A stretch of 37,046 nt of DNA from Syntrophobacteraceae bacterium (GTDB lineage Bacteria; Desulfobacterota; Syntrophobacteria; Syntrophobacterales; Syntrophobacteraceae), in contig PLSV01000234.1 in assembly GCA_003165235.1 (NCBI GenBank), forward strand, positions 523-37,568, read 5' to 3'. The stretch's first letter is position 1; each line of letters starts with the position of its first letter. The position numbers and the translations under genes are program-made. This document shows positions 24,423-32,409 of the stretch, piece after piece. Below the pieces are notes generated by a model. That model made no database searches and was not told where the DNA came from. It was given only the letters and a program-made list of their open reading frames with translations.

Positions 24423-24962
24423 ATGAATAGCCCCGGCAGCCTGCTGAAAATTCAGATGGACAAGGCGTTGCGGCTGAACGAACGCTTTGGGCCGGCCTGC
24501 CTGAATGACCCTGAATCAGGCCGGCTGCTCCGCAAGCTTCGGGATTTGATTCGCAGGACCGGCGCGGCCATGCTCCAATCAGGGGTCGTGTCGGCATGCG
24601 CCAAGTGTGCTGTGAGTGGCAAAGGCAGTTGCTGTTTCAGGGAAATGGGTGAGAGCTACGGGTTCATGGAGCTTTTTGTGAATTTGCTGCTCGGGTCGCT
24701 ACTTCCCGAAAAAACGGATTCTCAGGGAAGCTGCCATTTTGTGGGAGACAACGGGTGCAAACTGCAGGCTCGGCAATCTTTTTGCCTGAACTACTTCTGC
24801 CCGGACCTCAAGAACTCTCTTGGGGAGCAAACAATCCTCGCGACCCGACAGCAGGTCGGGGAACAGCTCCTTGCCGGCTGGGAGCTGGAACGAGTTCTGG
24901 CGAGGTACATCGCGGATGCAGATAGACAGGAGCAAATTGGACCTCCCTCTTGCAGGCGCTAA
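24423..24962 (+). CDS. Cys-rich YkgJ-like protein (metal/Fe-S chelating domain)
   Basis: The protein carries CAKC, then SCCF seven residues on, and later CHFVGDNGCKLQARQSFCLNYFC. This spacing, C-x2-C...CC...GC-x-L...C-x3-F-C, is that of the YkgJ-type (UPF0153) zinc or iron-chelating domain, whose exact function is not settled. About 179 residues from ATG 24423; no good ribosome site, and a TTG at 24405 is also open. Its last 47 bases overlap the HD-GYP gene in another frame, suggesting co-expression. Confidence 0.7.
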   Translation: MNSPGSLLKIQMDKALRLNERFGPACLNDPESGRLLRKLRDLIRRTGAAMLQSGVVSACAKCAVSGKGSCCFREMGESYGFMELFVNLLLGSLLPEKTDSQGSCHFVGDNGCKLQARQSFCLNYFCPDLKNSLGEQTILATRQQVGEQLLAGWELERVLARYIADADRQEQIGPPSCRR

Positions 24963-25932
24963 GGGTGAAACGGACGATGAAGGCTTCTGTTTCCCGATAT
25001 CGCCTTTCATGATCTTTCCCGAAGCTTGCGCCGAATTTGCAGTCTATGTGAGGAAAGGAAAGAACCTGATCCTCTTTACCCGCCAGGGTGAACAGTTTAC
25101 CGGGGCGCATAAGGCCAGCCTGCACGAAAACGGCATCCGGGAAGTCTACATCCAGTCATCTCAAAAACCGGACTACGACCGATATCTCGAAGAACACCTG
25201 GGCACGATCTTGATAGATGAGTCCATTCCTTCATCTGTCCGCTCGAGTGTCCTCTATCACCAGGCCACCTCCATCCTCGGCGAAATCTTCGAAACCAACC
25301 GGCACGGGCTCAGTTCCGGCTCACTGAACAAGCTGAAAAACATAGTGCGATCGAGCTTGCAGTTTCTCTCCACCGGCGCCGCGCTTCGGGCTATGGCGCC
25401 CGTCATGTCTCACGGCTACGGTGTCCATACACACTCGGCAAACGTCTTTATCTATTCCGCAGCCATTCTGGGTTCCTGGAAAATGCCGGTGGAAGAAAGG
25501 CTCAAAACGGCGCTGGGAGCAATCCTCCATGATATCGGAAAGGCGACCATGCCAAGAGTCATCCTGAACAAACATGGCAAGCTGAATACCGAGGAGCGGG
25601 ACCTGATGAAAATGCATCCTGTCAGGGGTGTCGGGATGTGCGCCATGTTCCACATCGGGCAAACCGTTATACATTGCCTGCTTTTCCATCATGAAAAGCT
25701 GGACGGCAGCGGCTATCCCGCCGGACTGTCCGAATCGCGCATTCCACTGCACGCCCGCATAGTCGGCGCGGTTGACGCTTTCGACACGTTCACCTCAGAG
25801 AGATACTTTTACGCAGACCCGCTCTCTGCACATCAGGCGCTGACATTTTTGGGGGAAGAGATGGCGGGCTGGTACGATCCGGAAGTAATCATTCAGTTCG
25901 GTAAAAAACTCCGGGAAGCGGGAATAGACTAG
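24916..25932 (+). CDS. HD-GYP domain phosphodiesterase (cyclic-di-GMP type)
   Basis: The C-terminal half (about 165-338) is an HD-GYP domain: HD pair at 205-206 in AILHDIGK, HPVRGVGM, HHEKLDGSGYPAGL with the GYP at 266-268, and DAFDTFTSERYFYADP. Such proteins hydrolyse cyclic di-GMP, lowering its level. The N-terminal 100 residues (AVYVRKGKNLILFTR...FTGAHKASLHENGIREVYI) form a small domain seen before HD-GYP in other deltaproteobacterial proteins. No receiver or membrane segment. ATG 24916 is used (GAGG 10 bases before); a longer frame from 24820 would overlap the upstream gene more. Key residues are intact. Confidence 0.87.
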   Translation: MQIDRSKLDLPLAGAKGETDDEGFCFPISPFMIFPEACAEFAVYVRKGKNLILFTRQGEQFTGAHKASLHENGIREVYIQSSQKPDYDRYLEEHLGTILIDESIPSSVRSSVLYHQATSILGEIFETNRHGLSSGSLNKLKNIVRSSLQFLSTGAALRAMAPVMSHGYGVHTHSANVFIYSAAILGSWKMPVEERLKTALGAILHDIGKATMPRVILNKHGKLNTEERDLMKMHPVRGVGMCAMFHIGQTVIHCLLFHHEKLDGSGYPAGLSESRIPLHARIVGAVDAFDTFTSERYFYADPLSAHQALTFLGEEMAGWYDPEVIIQFGKKLREAGID

Positions 25933-25939
25933 CCTCCAT

Positions 25940-25987
25940 GAAGGGTGAAAGGTGGAGGGGTGAAATTTTCACCCTTCACTCTTTTTT
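25940..25987 (+). terminator. rho-independent terminator after the HD-GYP gene
   Basis: GAAGGGTGAAA (25940-25950) pairs with TTTCACCCTTC (25967-25977), a perfect 11-base stem with a 16-base loop, followed by ACTCTTTTTT. It runs into the stop of the convergent gene. Confidence 0.75.
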
Positions 25988-26680
25988 CGTCCTCCATTCC
26001 AGCGCATCCATGACTCCGTGGCAGCGGCAACTGGTTGCGACCAGATATCGGCCCGGTTTTGAACCAATCCCGGCAAGCAGTTCATGGAAGCTCCGTCCAG
26101 GGTAGCCGCCAACTGACGGCGCAAGCTGCCAGCTTCTCAACACAGCGACATCGAATCCGGACGCAAGGACTCCGCCGAAAACTTCATACAGGTTCCCGGG
26201 CCGCTCCTTTCCGGTGTGAGTGCAAATCTCCTCGGGCTCGCTGCAATAGTCGGGGCAAATGAACGTGGCGAAGCTGGCGTAAACGGTCCCTGACGGAACG
26301 CGAATCGGGTTGGGCAACTTTGAATCGACCTCTCCGGGCACCGGAAGCCTGCGGACCTCTCCAACCCTGTTCAACTCGTTTATGGCCCACTCGAATCCCA
26401 CGTGGACCGGCACGGCCGGGATTAGCCATAAATCATCCGGCAGTTCGATGCTGCTTATGCTTTGGATGCACTCCCCCACCTCACCCGGAATTCCCAGGCG
26501 CCTGGTAATTTCATCGACCCTTGCCGAGTCGCGGTCAGTTATCGACAGGAGCGCCTCCGGAAATCGGCGCCTGAGCCGTTCGGCCGCAAGCCTTCCAAAC
26601 CGGCCAGCGCCTAAAACTCTTATCCGCCGGGGGGGGGAAATGTTCTGGAAGAAGTTTGAAGCTAAACCGTCTGAAGGCAT
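25976..26680 (-). CDS. Rossmann-fold NAD(P)-binding protein, unknown function
   Basis: The N-terminus RIRVLGAGRFGRLAAERLRRRFPEALLSITDRDSARV is a nucleotide-binding Rossmann motif (G-x-G-x2-G followed by an acidic end). The rest of the 234 residues is not a dehydrogenase I can name. Cys residues occur in FICPDYCSEPEEICTHTG and near the end in TSCRCHGVMDALEW, which could bind a metal or cluster. A run of nine C (26630-26638) lies within codons 15-19, upstream of the glycine motif, so slippage would abolish the protein. It converges on the HD-GYP gene. The start ATG 26680 has no obvious ribosome site. Confidence 0.6.
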   Translation of the reverse strand: MPSDGLASNFFQNISPPRRIRVLGAGRFGRLAAERLRRRFPEALLSITDRDSARVDEITRRLGIPGEVGECIQSISSIELPDDLWLIPAVPVHVGFEWAINELNRVGEVRRLPVPGEVDSKLPNPIRVPSGTVYASFATFICPDYCSEPEEICTHTGKERPGNLYEVFGGVLASGFDVAVLRSWQLAPSVGGYPGRSFHELLAGIGSKPGRYLVATSCRCHGVMDALEWRTKKE

Positions 26681-26787
26681 CTTTCGTTTGTGCCGCCTGT
26701 GACATGTGTTAGAATTATAGAATTGGCGAACCGAGCTCCTCGCGTAGCGTTGAGATTTTTACATGGTTCTCGTTCACGGACACGATT

Positions 26788-27198
26788 ATGGGTAGTATAT
26801 TCGAAGCATTCGATAAAATCGCTGAGAAAAAGATCCGCGAAGCAATGGATAACGGCGAATTCGACGATCTCCCCGGTAAGGGAAAGCCCCTCCAGTTGGA
26901 AGACGACAGGCATCTTCCGCAAGACATCCGCCTGGCGCACAAGATTTTAAAGAATGCCGACTGCCTCCCGCCTGAACTCGAGATCAGAAAAGAAATTCTC
27001 ACTATAGAGGAGTTGCTGGACGGAGTCCGGGACACAAAGGAGAAGTACAGGCAGATCAAAAAGCTGAACTACCTCATTATGAAACTCAACATGTCCCGCC
27101 GCTCTTCGTTGGACTTGGAGAAAAACCAGGTCTATTACGAAAAGCTTGTCGAAAAAATGGGGAAAAAGGAAGGAGGAAAAAGCCCTTCTCAGGACTGA
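26788..27198 (+). CDS. DUF1992 (DnaJ-C28 domain) protein
   Basis: The 136 residues match the DUF1992 family: EKKIREAMDNGEFDDLPGKGKPLQLED, RLAHKILKNADCLPPELEIRKEI. Eukaryotic DNAJC28 carries this domain without a J domain; its bacterial role is unknown. The C-terminus is charged (KMGKKEGGKSPSQD). The ATG has no good ribosome site but the protein start fits the family. The gene ends inside a palindrome shared with the next gene. Confidence 0.82.
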   Translation: MGSIFEAFDKIAEKKIREAMDNGEFDDLPGKGKPLQLEDDRHLPQDIRLAHKILKNADCLPPELEIRKEILTIEELLDGVRDTKEKYRQIKKLNYLIMKLNMSRRSSLDLEKNQVYYEKLVEKMGKKEGGKSPSQD

Positions 27199-27208
27199 GT
27201 CAGTCCTG
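27190..27208. terminator. palindrome shared by two converging genes
   Basis: CAGGACTGA-G-TCAGTCCTG is a perfect 9-base inverted repeat with a single central base. Read on either strand it supplies the last two codons and the stop of a gene (Gln-Asp-stop) for both the DUF1992 gene (+) and the FmdB-like gene (-). The two stops are one base apart. It may act as a hairpin terminator in both directions, though the T-run is weak on either side (CTTTG; AAGGGCTTTTT further on). Confidence 0.5.
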
Positions 27209-27454
27209 CTTTGTATAGCCCGGCAACTCTATGGATGTGCACGATTGTCCCTGTCCGCATGAGCGCGTAGTGGCTGAAGCGCCGCTACTTTGGGACGAAC
27301 CCGATGAACCCATGGCATAATTTGTGCGGCTCAAAACGCGCTCCAGGTCTTCCCCTCCGCATGCGCCGCATTTCATCTCGATTTGACTGCTCCCTACCAG
27401 GATGAATTCTTCGATATTACCGCAGCTCAAACACCTAAATTCGTAAATAGGCAA
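27200..27454 (-). CDS. FmdB-type zinc-ribbon regulatory protein
   Basis: FmdB-family small protein: MPIYEFRCLSCGNIEEFI, then EMKCGACGGEDLERVLSRTNYAM, giving two CxxC pairs for zinc. The Ser/Gly-rich tail ends with SCGQGQSC, common in the family. FmdB was linked to regulation of formamidase/amidase genes, but most members are of unknown role. The start is TTG 27454, made likely by GGGGGAGG 5 bases before it. It lies 25 bases after fabD on the same strand. Confidence 0.85.
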   Translation of the reverse strand: MPIYEFRCLSCGNIEEFILVGSSQIEMKCGACGGEDLERVLSRTNYAMGSSGSSQSSGASATTRSCGQGQSCTSIELPGYTKQD

Positions 27455-27479
27455 TTTTGCCTCCCCCGAGTAAGCTGAA

Positions 27480-28397
27480 TCAGTTAGCCTGTAGAAAAGT
27501 CGCCAGGCTCGCGTCGTCTTCCACGCTCAGCACTTTTACGTTCCGGTCGATTCTGCGCATAAGCCCGCGCAATACCTTCTTGGGACCTACCTCTACAAAA
27601 TGATTGAATCCCGCCCCGATCAGTCGCTCCATCGACTGCCGCCACAGAACCGGGTTGCAGATCTGGCGGCTCAGCTTGTCCGGAATTTCCGAAGCGGCCT
27701 GAGGGATTTCCCCATCAACGTTGTTCACTACCGGGATTTGGAGGTCTTTGAAAACACATTCCCGTAGAACAGGGTTGAACTTTTCGCGCGCATATTCCAT
27801 GCACCTGCTGTGCCAGGGGCCGCTGACATTGAGCCTTATGCACTTTTTTGCGCCCGCTTTCTCGCACAGCACCGCCGCACTGTTTACCTCGACTTCAGGC
27901 CCCGTAATTATGACCTGCTCCACGCAGTTTACGTTCGCTATCTGCGCTCCGGAAAGCGTGCAAATCTCGCGGATTTTCTCCTCTTCGAGATCCATTATCG
28001 CGGCCATGCCGCCCGGCTCAATAATGGCGGCCTCCTGCATGAACTTTCCCCTGTGCTGGACCAGCTTGAGCGTATCTTGCAGGTTTATCGCTCCCGCCGC
28101 ATAGAGCGCGCTGTATTCTCCAAGGCTGTGTCCGGCGGCGGCGGCCGGGTAGATTTCATGCAGCCTCAGAACGGTCAGGCACGCCAGATTTATCAATGTT
28201 ATCGCTGGCTGAACGTTCTCAGTCAAAACGAGCACCTCGTCTGGACCTTCAAAGCACAGCTTCTTGATATCCATTTTCAAGATATCGTTTGCGTTTTCGA
28301 ACAGTTCGCGGACTTCGACGTAGTTGTCGTGAAATTCACGCCCCATTCCAACGTACTGCGATCCCTGCCCCGGAAAAAGGAACGCCCAGTTCTTCAT
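27480..28397 (-). CDS. fabD: malonyl-CoA:ACP transacylase
   Basis: FabD moves malonyl groups from CoA to acyl carrier protein in fatty-acid synthesis. The 305-residue protein has FLFPGQGSQYVGMG at the start, the nucleophile S91 in GHSLGEYSAL, the catalytic His in NVSGPWHS, and NNVDGEIP. ATG 28397 is preferred over an upstream frame start (AAAGGA 6 bases before). It is separated from any other fab gene here, and followed by the small FmdB-like gene; both may be on one transcript. Confidence 0.95.
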   Translation of the reverse strand: MKNWAFLFPGQGSQYVGMGREFHDNYVEVRELFENANDILKMDIKKLCFEGPDEVLVLTENVQPAITLINLACLTVLRLHEIYPAAAAGHSLGEYSALYAAGAINLQDTLKLVQHRGKFMQEAAIIEPGGMAAIMDLEEEKIREICTLSGAQIANVNCVEQVIITGPEVEVNSAAVLCEKAGAKKCIRLNVSGPWHSRCMEYAREKFNPVLRECVFKDLQIPVVNNVDGEIPQAASEIPDKLSRQICNPVLWRQSMERLIGAGFNHFVEVGPKKVLRGLMRRIDRNVKVLSVEDDASLATFLQAN

Positions 28398-28835
28398 TCC
28401 AAATCCTTTCGAGTTAGGAAGGATCAGACAATCGGAAACTGATGTTGTTTCACATGGCGTTTCCGAATGAACACAGATGGGAGACTCTGCCATGAACGCT
28501 TCTATTAATCTCCGCCGTGGAAGTCAAGACCTGAATTTGACAGGCGGGAGGTCGGAAATCGGGCGCCCCTTCACCACAGAGGCGGGGCATGGTCCGGTCA
28601 AGGAGAGGTAAAGACAGGCGCGGGGAGGGAAGGACACGGCGACAAGACCCTCGCCGCGTCCCTCCCTGACCTGTCTATGACCAGTCTCCTCATCCCCTTG
28701 TGCGCCCTTGCTTTCCTCTGTGTAGCTAACATTGAGTTTCTTGAAGTATGGTCATGATTTTCATGCTGAGAGATCCACGCACAATCTACATGCCCCGCGA
28801 GGCGCTCTGATATCTGTTTTCGTATCCTCCATGTC
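28398..28835. other. intergenic region between slyD and fabD, containing a long repeat palindrome
   Basis: About 440 bases with no gene I can support. It contains the repeat described at 28573-28690 and, beyond it, AT-richer DNA where the fabD promoter could lie. Confidence 0.4.
28573..28690. repeat. dispersed intergenic repeat, two copies head to head
   Basis: 28573-28608 (ACCACAGAGGCGGGGCATGG and onward) is identical but for one base to 32251-32286. 28661-28690 (CCTCCCTGACCTGTCTATGA and onward) is a degenerate inverted copy, close to those at 2126 and 33216. Between them, GGGAGGGAAGGACACGGCGA (28624-28643-ish) pairs with TCGCCGCGTCCCTCCC, so the whole block can fold as one long hairpin. 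It lies just outside the slyD stop. Confidence 0.7.
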
Positions 28836-29315
28836 TCAGACGCAGCAGCATTGCGCTGCACACTCGGACTGAGAATCGCTCTGAGTCTCATTGATTGACG
28901 CCACCTCTACTTCGAAAACAAGCTCCCTGCCTGCTAAAGGATGATTGAAATCGGCCACGATGATCTCGTCATTTACAAACTTGACGACCGCCGGATATTC
29001 CCGGCCATCCTGGGTCATGAATGAAATCACCTTACCTGGAAAAGGTTCGGACCCTAACTGGAGCCGCTCCTTCTCGAATACCCGCTCGAGTCTTTCGTCC
29101 CTTTCGCCGTACGCTTCCTCCGGTCCGAGGACAAAGGACTTCCTTTCATTGAGGCCCATACCGATTAATGCGTTTTCGAAACCTTGCACGAGATTGCCGT
29201 CTCCTATCCGGACCTCGAAAGGCTTGCACTTATCAGTCTTATCGAAAACAACTCCATTTTTGAGTGTTCCCGTGTAACACAGCTTGACGAAAGTCCCATA
29301 ATCGACTTTGTTCAT
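28836..29315 (-). CDS. slyD: FKBP-type peptidyl-prolyl isomerase, SlyD-like
   Basis: SlyD-type isomerases speed proline turns in folding proteins and can carry nickel. The 159 residues show VKLCYTGTLKNGVVFDKT, IGDGNLVQGFENALIGMGLNERKSFVLGPEEAYGERDE, a mid insert-in-flap region, and ADFNHPLAGRELVFEVEV. The tail ends CAAQCCCV, a metal-binding cluster as in SlyD, though shorter. The ATG overlaps the upstream stop by one base (TAATG) and GGAG stands just ahead, so coupled translation is likely. Confidence 0.9.
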   Translation of the reverse strand: MNKVDYGTFVKLCYTGTLKNGVVFDKTDKCKPFEVRIGDGNLVQGFENALIGMGLNERKSFVLGPEEAYGERDERLERVFEKERLQLGSEPFPGKVISFMTQDGREYPAVVKFVNDEIIVADFNHPLAGRELVFEVEVASINETQSDSQSECAAQCCCV

Positions 29316-29749
29316 TATATGATCTCCAGTCTTATATGCTCCATGTCCGGGTCGCGGATCGTGGAGTAAATGCCGTGGGCCCCATACGCAGGCCCCGGGC
29401 CCGCCGGCAGGGCAGGTGGGAAAGCACGTGGTCCGGCGTTCTGCGGGTTTCGCTTGCTCCGAATATTAAGGAACTCAGGTGACGCCGCACTGGAACCCTC
29501 CGCCGATCCGAATGCTTTGTCCTCTTCATCTCGGCTGAATAGAATGTTCCTGTATTGGATCTGCGTTGTATCCTTATCATCGGGAACAATTGAGGGTGGT
29601 CGCGGTCCCCGGTCTTCGGGCGTGAAAGTGCTCGGAGGAAGCGCATTTCTTGTCGTGTCTTTATTCGGGTTCGGTTGCAGGACGAAAACCAATCCAGCGG
29701 CCATAACCACAGCCATACCAAACAGCATGGAACCTTTCAGCAAGTTCAT
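29315..29749 (-). CDS. small membrane-anchored or exported protein, unknown
   Basis: Not recognised. A hydrophobic segment at residues 8-24 (MLFGMAVVMAAGLVFVL) is followed by a Pro/Asp/Arg-rich, probably disordered part of about 120 residues rich in Ala, Gly and Pro (FPPALPAGPGPAYGAHG). GGAGAG stands just before ATG 29749. The stop overlaps the slyD start (TAATG), so it is very likely co-translated; it may be a client or partner of SlyD only by that argument. Confidence 0.6.
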   Translation of the reverse strand: MNLLKGSMLFGMAVVMAAGLVFVLQPNPNKDTTRNALPPSTFTPEDRGPRPPSIVPDDKDTTQIQYRNILFSRDEEDKAFGSAEGSSAASPEFLNIRSKRNPQNAGPRAFPPALPAGPGPAYGAHGIYSTIRDPDMEHIRLEII

Positions 29750-29915
29750 CGGAACTCTCCTGCGAAGAAATAATTGCGATATTGCGCGATGATAGCAAAT
29801 AGATGCTAATCAAAAGCGCATGACATCTACTATCCCATTTAAGACCTGGCAGGAGCAAATTCAATTTTAGGAGGGAATAATCAAGATGAAATATCGTGCA
29901 AACCTTTCGGGCACT

Positions 29916-31352
29916 TTAGCATTCTCCATTGCGGGACAATCGGAGAAGCTTCACCATTAAGATTTGCCTCGTATGGGCCTCCACCTTCACTCTGTCATCC
30001 ATTCTCATTCTAACTACCCAGCATATTTTTTCACTGTCGCATAGAAGCGGGACCCTTTTACGCTCCTCCCTGGGGACCATGCAATCGGTGAAAAAATCCT
30101 GAAGTTTTTTCGAACCGGCCATTCCAAGAGGGCGAAATCGGTCTCCGGCCCTTAGGTACCGCAACTGCAGCGGCCGTTTCAGTTTGTCCGAGTCCATGCG
30201 AACGCAGTCGGAGCCTGAATCCGGTTCGCAACAGGCAGCAGTTTCATGGCAATAGCTGAACTCGAAGCCCAATTTCCCAAAAAAATAATTCCCGGGCTCA
30301 TGAACGGTCAGGACGTCATCCAACGGATCTTCCGGCGTTGCGCATTCCCTTGAGCGGATGAGCAGCTTTGCCCCATGCCGAATGGCTTCGATCCCCCCTG
30401 GAATCCGAATGGATTTCCCGGTCTTGTCCGAAGAAATAAACTCAGTTAGAGGCTCCAGGTGTATCAGGCCGACCCCTGAAAGATTCCCTTTGACCTTTTG
30501 GATAGCCAAACGCAGCATTCGGCGCACAAGGGCCGGATGAAGTTGCTGCAACCGCCCAAAATCGAGTTCGCACCGGCCTTCGGATAGCTCGAGGCATATA
30601 TCGCCCCAGAGTGTTTGGGTTTGCGATGCCCACCATGACTCTTCCTCACGCGCCAGGTTGGCGCAGCGCGCGATGGTTTGCGCGATTTGCGGGTGAAATG
30701 CCTCCCGCAGGAGTGGAAAAACCTTCAGACGAAGAAAATTTCTCTGACAGGAGGGGGCAAAGTTGGTCGAGTCATTCCTGTATTCCATGCCGCGTTCCTG
30801 TAAATATTCCAGGATCGTGTCACGGGAGGCGAAGAGGAGCGGCCGGATGATCCCTTCCACGGTCGCGGGCGACATCGCTTGAATGCCGGCAGGGCCCGTT
30901 CCCCTTAAAATCCTCAGGATCACCTCTTCGGCCTGATCGTCTGCGGTATGTCCCAGGGCGATTTTCCCGGCGTTGATCTCGGCGGCGGTCCCTGTGAAGA
31001 AAGAGCGCCGGCATTCCCTGGCGGCCATTTCGACCGATATTTTCCGGCTTCGGGCAAAAGCGCGCACGTCCGCCGTGCCACAACGGAAATCAAGCCCGGC
31101 AGACCGCGCCAGGGCGCGCACGAACTCCCTGTCCCCGTCAGATTCATCCCCGCGGAGTCGGTGGTCGAAATGAATGACGGTGATCTGCTCTATTCCAAGG
31201 GCGTCTTTAAGATTGGTTAGTATAGACAGGAGAGCGACTGAATCCGGACCGCCGGAGACAGCGGCCAGAACGTGATCCCGGTTCGATATCAGGCTATTCT
31301 TTCTTATATAGTCGGCTGCCAGCGCCGGAAGGGATTTGGGGGTTCCGCTCAT
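29916..31352 (-). CDS. tilS: tRNA(Ile)-lysidine synthase
   Basis: TilS attaches lysine to C34 of the CAU-anticodon tRNA(Ile), changing its reading from AUG to AUA. The 478-residue protein has the PP-loop SGGPDS (33-38), VIHFDHRLRGDES, ALGHTADDQAEEVILRILRGTGPAGI, and the C-terminal domain with RFRPLGMAGSKKLQDFFTDCMVPREERKRVPLL. Full length. ATG 31352 overlaps the preceding stop as ATGA, which decides it over the longer frame. Confidence 0.94.
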   Translation of the reverse strand: MSGTPKSLPALAADYIRKNSLISNRDHVLAAVSGGPDSVALLSILTNLKDALGIEQITVIHFDHRLRGDESDGDREFVRALARSAGLDFRCGTADVRAFARSRKISVEMAARECRRSFFTGTAAEINAGKIALGHTADDQAEEVILRILRGTGPAGIQAMSPATVEGIIRPLLFASRDTILEYLQERGMEYRNDSTNFAPSCQRNFLRLKVFPLLREAFHPQIAQTIARCANLAREEESWWASQTQTLWGDICLELSEGRCELDFGRLQQLHPALVRRMLRLAIQKVKGNLSGVGLIHLEPLTEFISSDKTGKSIRIPGGIEAIRHGAKLLIRSRECATPEDPLDDVLTVHEPGNYFFGKLGFEFSYCHETAACCEPDSGSDCVRMDSDKLKRPLQLRYLRAGDRFRPLGMAGSKKLQDFFTDCMVPREERKRVPLLCDSEKICWVVRMRMDDRVKVEAHTRQILMVKLLRLSRNGEC

Positions 31353-32167
31353 GTCTCCAAGTCGGCAGGGCGGGGGATCGATCCACCGCAAGGGTTCTCG
31401 CTGGATTTAGTTTCTATGGCCTTGCTGTCACTGGGCCGCTCGGGCAGGAGCTCAAGCGCTTTCACGAACTTCCTGCCGTTTACGAGGAGCTTTCCCGAGC
31501 TGTTCAAGACCGTATTGTCTTCGAGAATTACAAGCCCGAACTTTTCGGCCACCTGGGCCTTGTACTGGTATTCCATCGCTGTTTTGCGGAGCCGGTAGTT
31601 GAGAATGATCAGAATCAACGCGAAGATGGAGGCAAGCAGCAAAATGACGCTCATTGAAGTCAAAACGATCTTTGCCGACTTTTCCCCTATGCTGCCGATA
31701 ATCGCTGCAATGGCCCCCAGCTTGTAGAAAAACGCCGTTCCAACGCCAAGCAGCAACAAGAGGGCCAAAAACGGGAGCCTCTGAATCAGGGCGACCATCC
31801 GGCTTAACCCCTGGATCCTGCCGGTTCCCGCGCTTTCAACATTTTCAGATTGGCTTGCTGCGTCTGCGCCGGCTCGCTCCGGTTCTGCGAAATACTTGTT
31901 GAAACCGGCAACCACAGTTCCCATAACGAAAGTGATCGCAATGGGGGCGAGGAAGGCGACAAGAAAGTAGAGCCGCCATGGAAAGATGGACTCCCCGTCG
32001 CGCCCGCTGTCAGCTATCTGGTATAGCCAGCAGGTAAGGAGAATGCCCAGTTCGACCCAGCAGAGAAAATAGAGGTATTTGCGGAAAAGGTCCTTGCGCT
32101 CCACCTCATTGAACAAAGCGGCTATTCCCCGCAGGGCCTTTGGTTTTTCGCTTGTGGCGTCCATCAC
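31349..32167 (-). CDS. membrane protein of unknown function upstream of tilS
   Basis: Not recognised. Four hydrophobic segments: about 32-50, 66-88, 130-150 and 163-192 of 272 residues, with an acidic Ala/Ser-rich loop (about 97-115). The soluble C-terminus after residue 195 (EKFGLVILEDNTVLNSSGKLLVNGRKFVKALELLPE) looks like a folded domain rather than a tail. GTG 32167 or ATG 32164 could be the start; neither has a strong ribosome site. Coupled to tilS by ATGA. Confidence 0.65.
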   Translation of the reverse strand: MMDATSEKPKALRGIAALFNEVERKDLFRKYLYFLCWVELGILLTCWLYQIADSGRDGESIFPWRLYFLVAFLAPIAITFVMGTVVAGFNKYFAEPERAGADAASQSENVESAGTGRIQGLSRMVALIQRLPFLALLLLLGVGTAFFYKLGAIAAIIGSIGEKSAKIVLTSMSVILLLASIFALILIILNYRLRKTAMEYQYKAQVAEKFGLVILEDNTVLNSSGKLLVNGRKFVKALELLPERPSDSKAIETKSSENPCGGSIPRPADLET

Positions 32168-32250
32168 ATTCCCGGCTGTTCTTCAAGTCAAATCTATCAT
32201 GTGAGGATAACAAATGGCGAAAACCTGGTCAACCGCCTTTGCGCCCGTTA

Positions 32251-32286
32251 ACCGCAGAGGCGGGGCATGGTCCGGTCAAGGAGAGG
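32251..32286 (+). repeat. dispersed intergenic repeat, copy in front of the tilS unit
   Basis: Thirty-six bases identical but for one to 28573-28608, over 3.6 kb away. Both are between genes. No coding content. Confidence 0.75.
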
Positions 32287-32348
32287 CCGTAGAGAAAAAC
32301 GCTTTTCATTCCTTTAAGCCCAATGAAAAATTGAAAAATTTAGGAATT

Positions 32349-32409
32349 CAATCCCTCAATCCCTCAATCCCTCAATCCCTCAATTCCTCAATCCCTCAAT
32401 CCCTCAATC
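32349..32409 (+). repeat. 8-base tandem repeat (CAATCCCT)
   Basis: Seven units of CAATCCCT, one with a T change, plus a partial eighth. It covers the stop and last codons of the HAD phosphatase gene on the minus strand, so changes in copy number could alter that C-terminus. Not a CRISPR: no spacers. Confidence 0.9.

Noticed and set aside
28598..28891. 97-codon minus-strand frame over the repeat and the slyD end
   Set aside because: Consists mostly of repeat sequence and slyD in another frame.
29886..29960. 24-codon plus-strand frame with AGGAGG upstream
   Set aside because: Short, runs over the end of tilS on the other strand, no known peptide; too weak to report as a gene.
32349..32409. 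Possible CRISPR-like array
   Set aside because: Units are 8 bases with no spacers; a simple tandem repeat.
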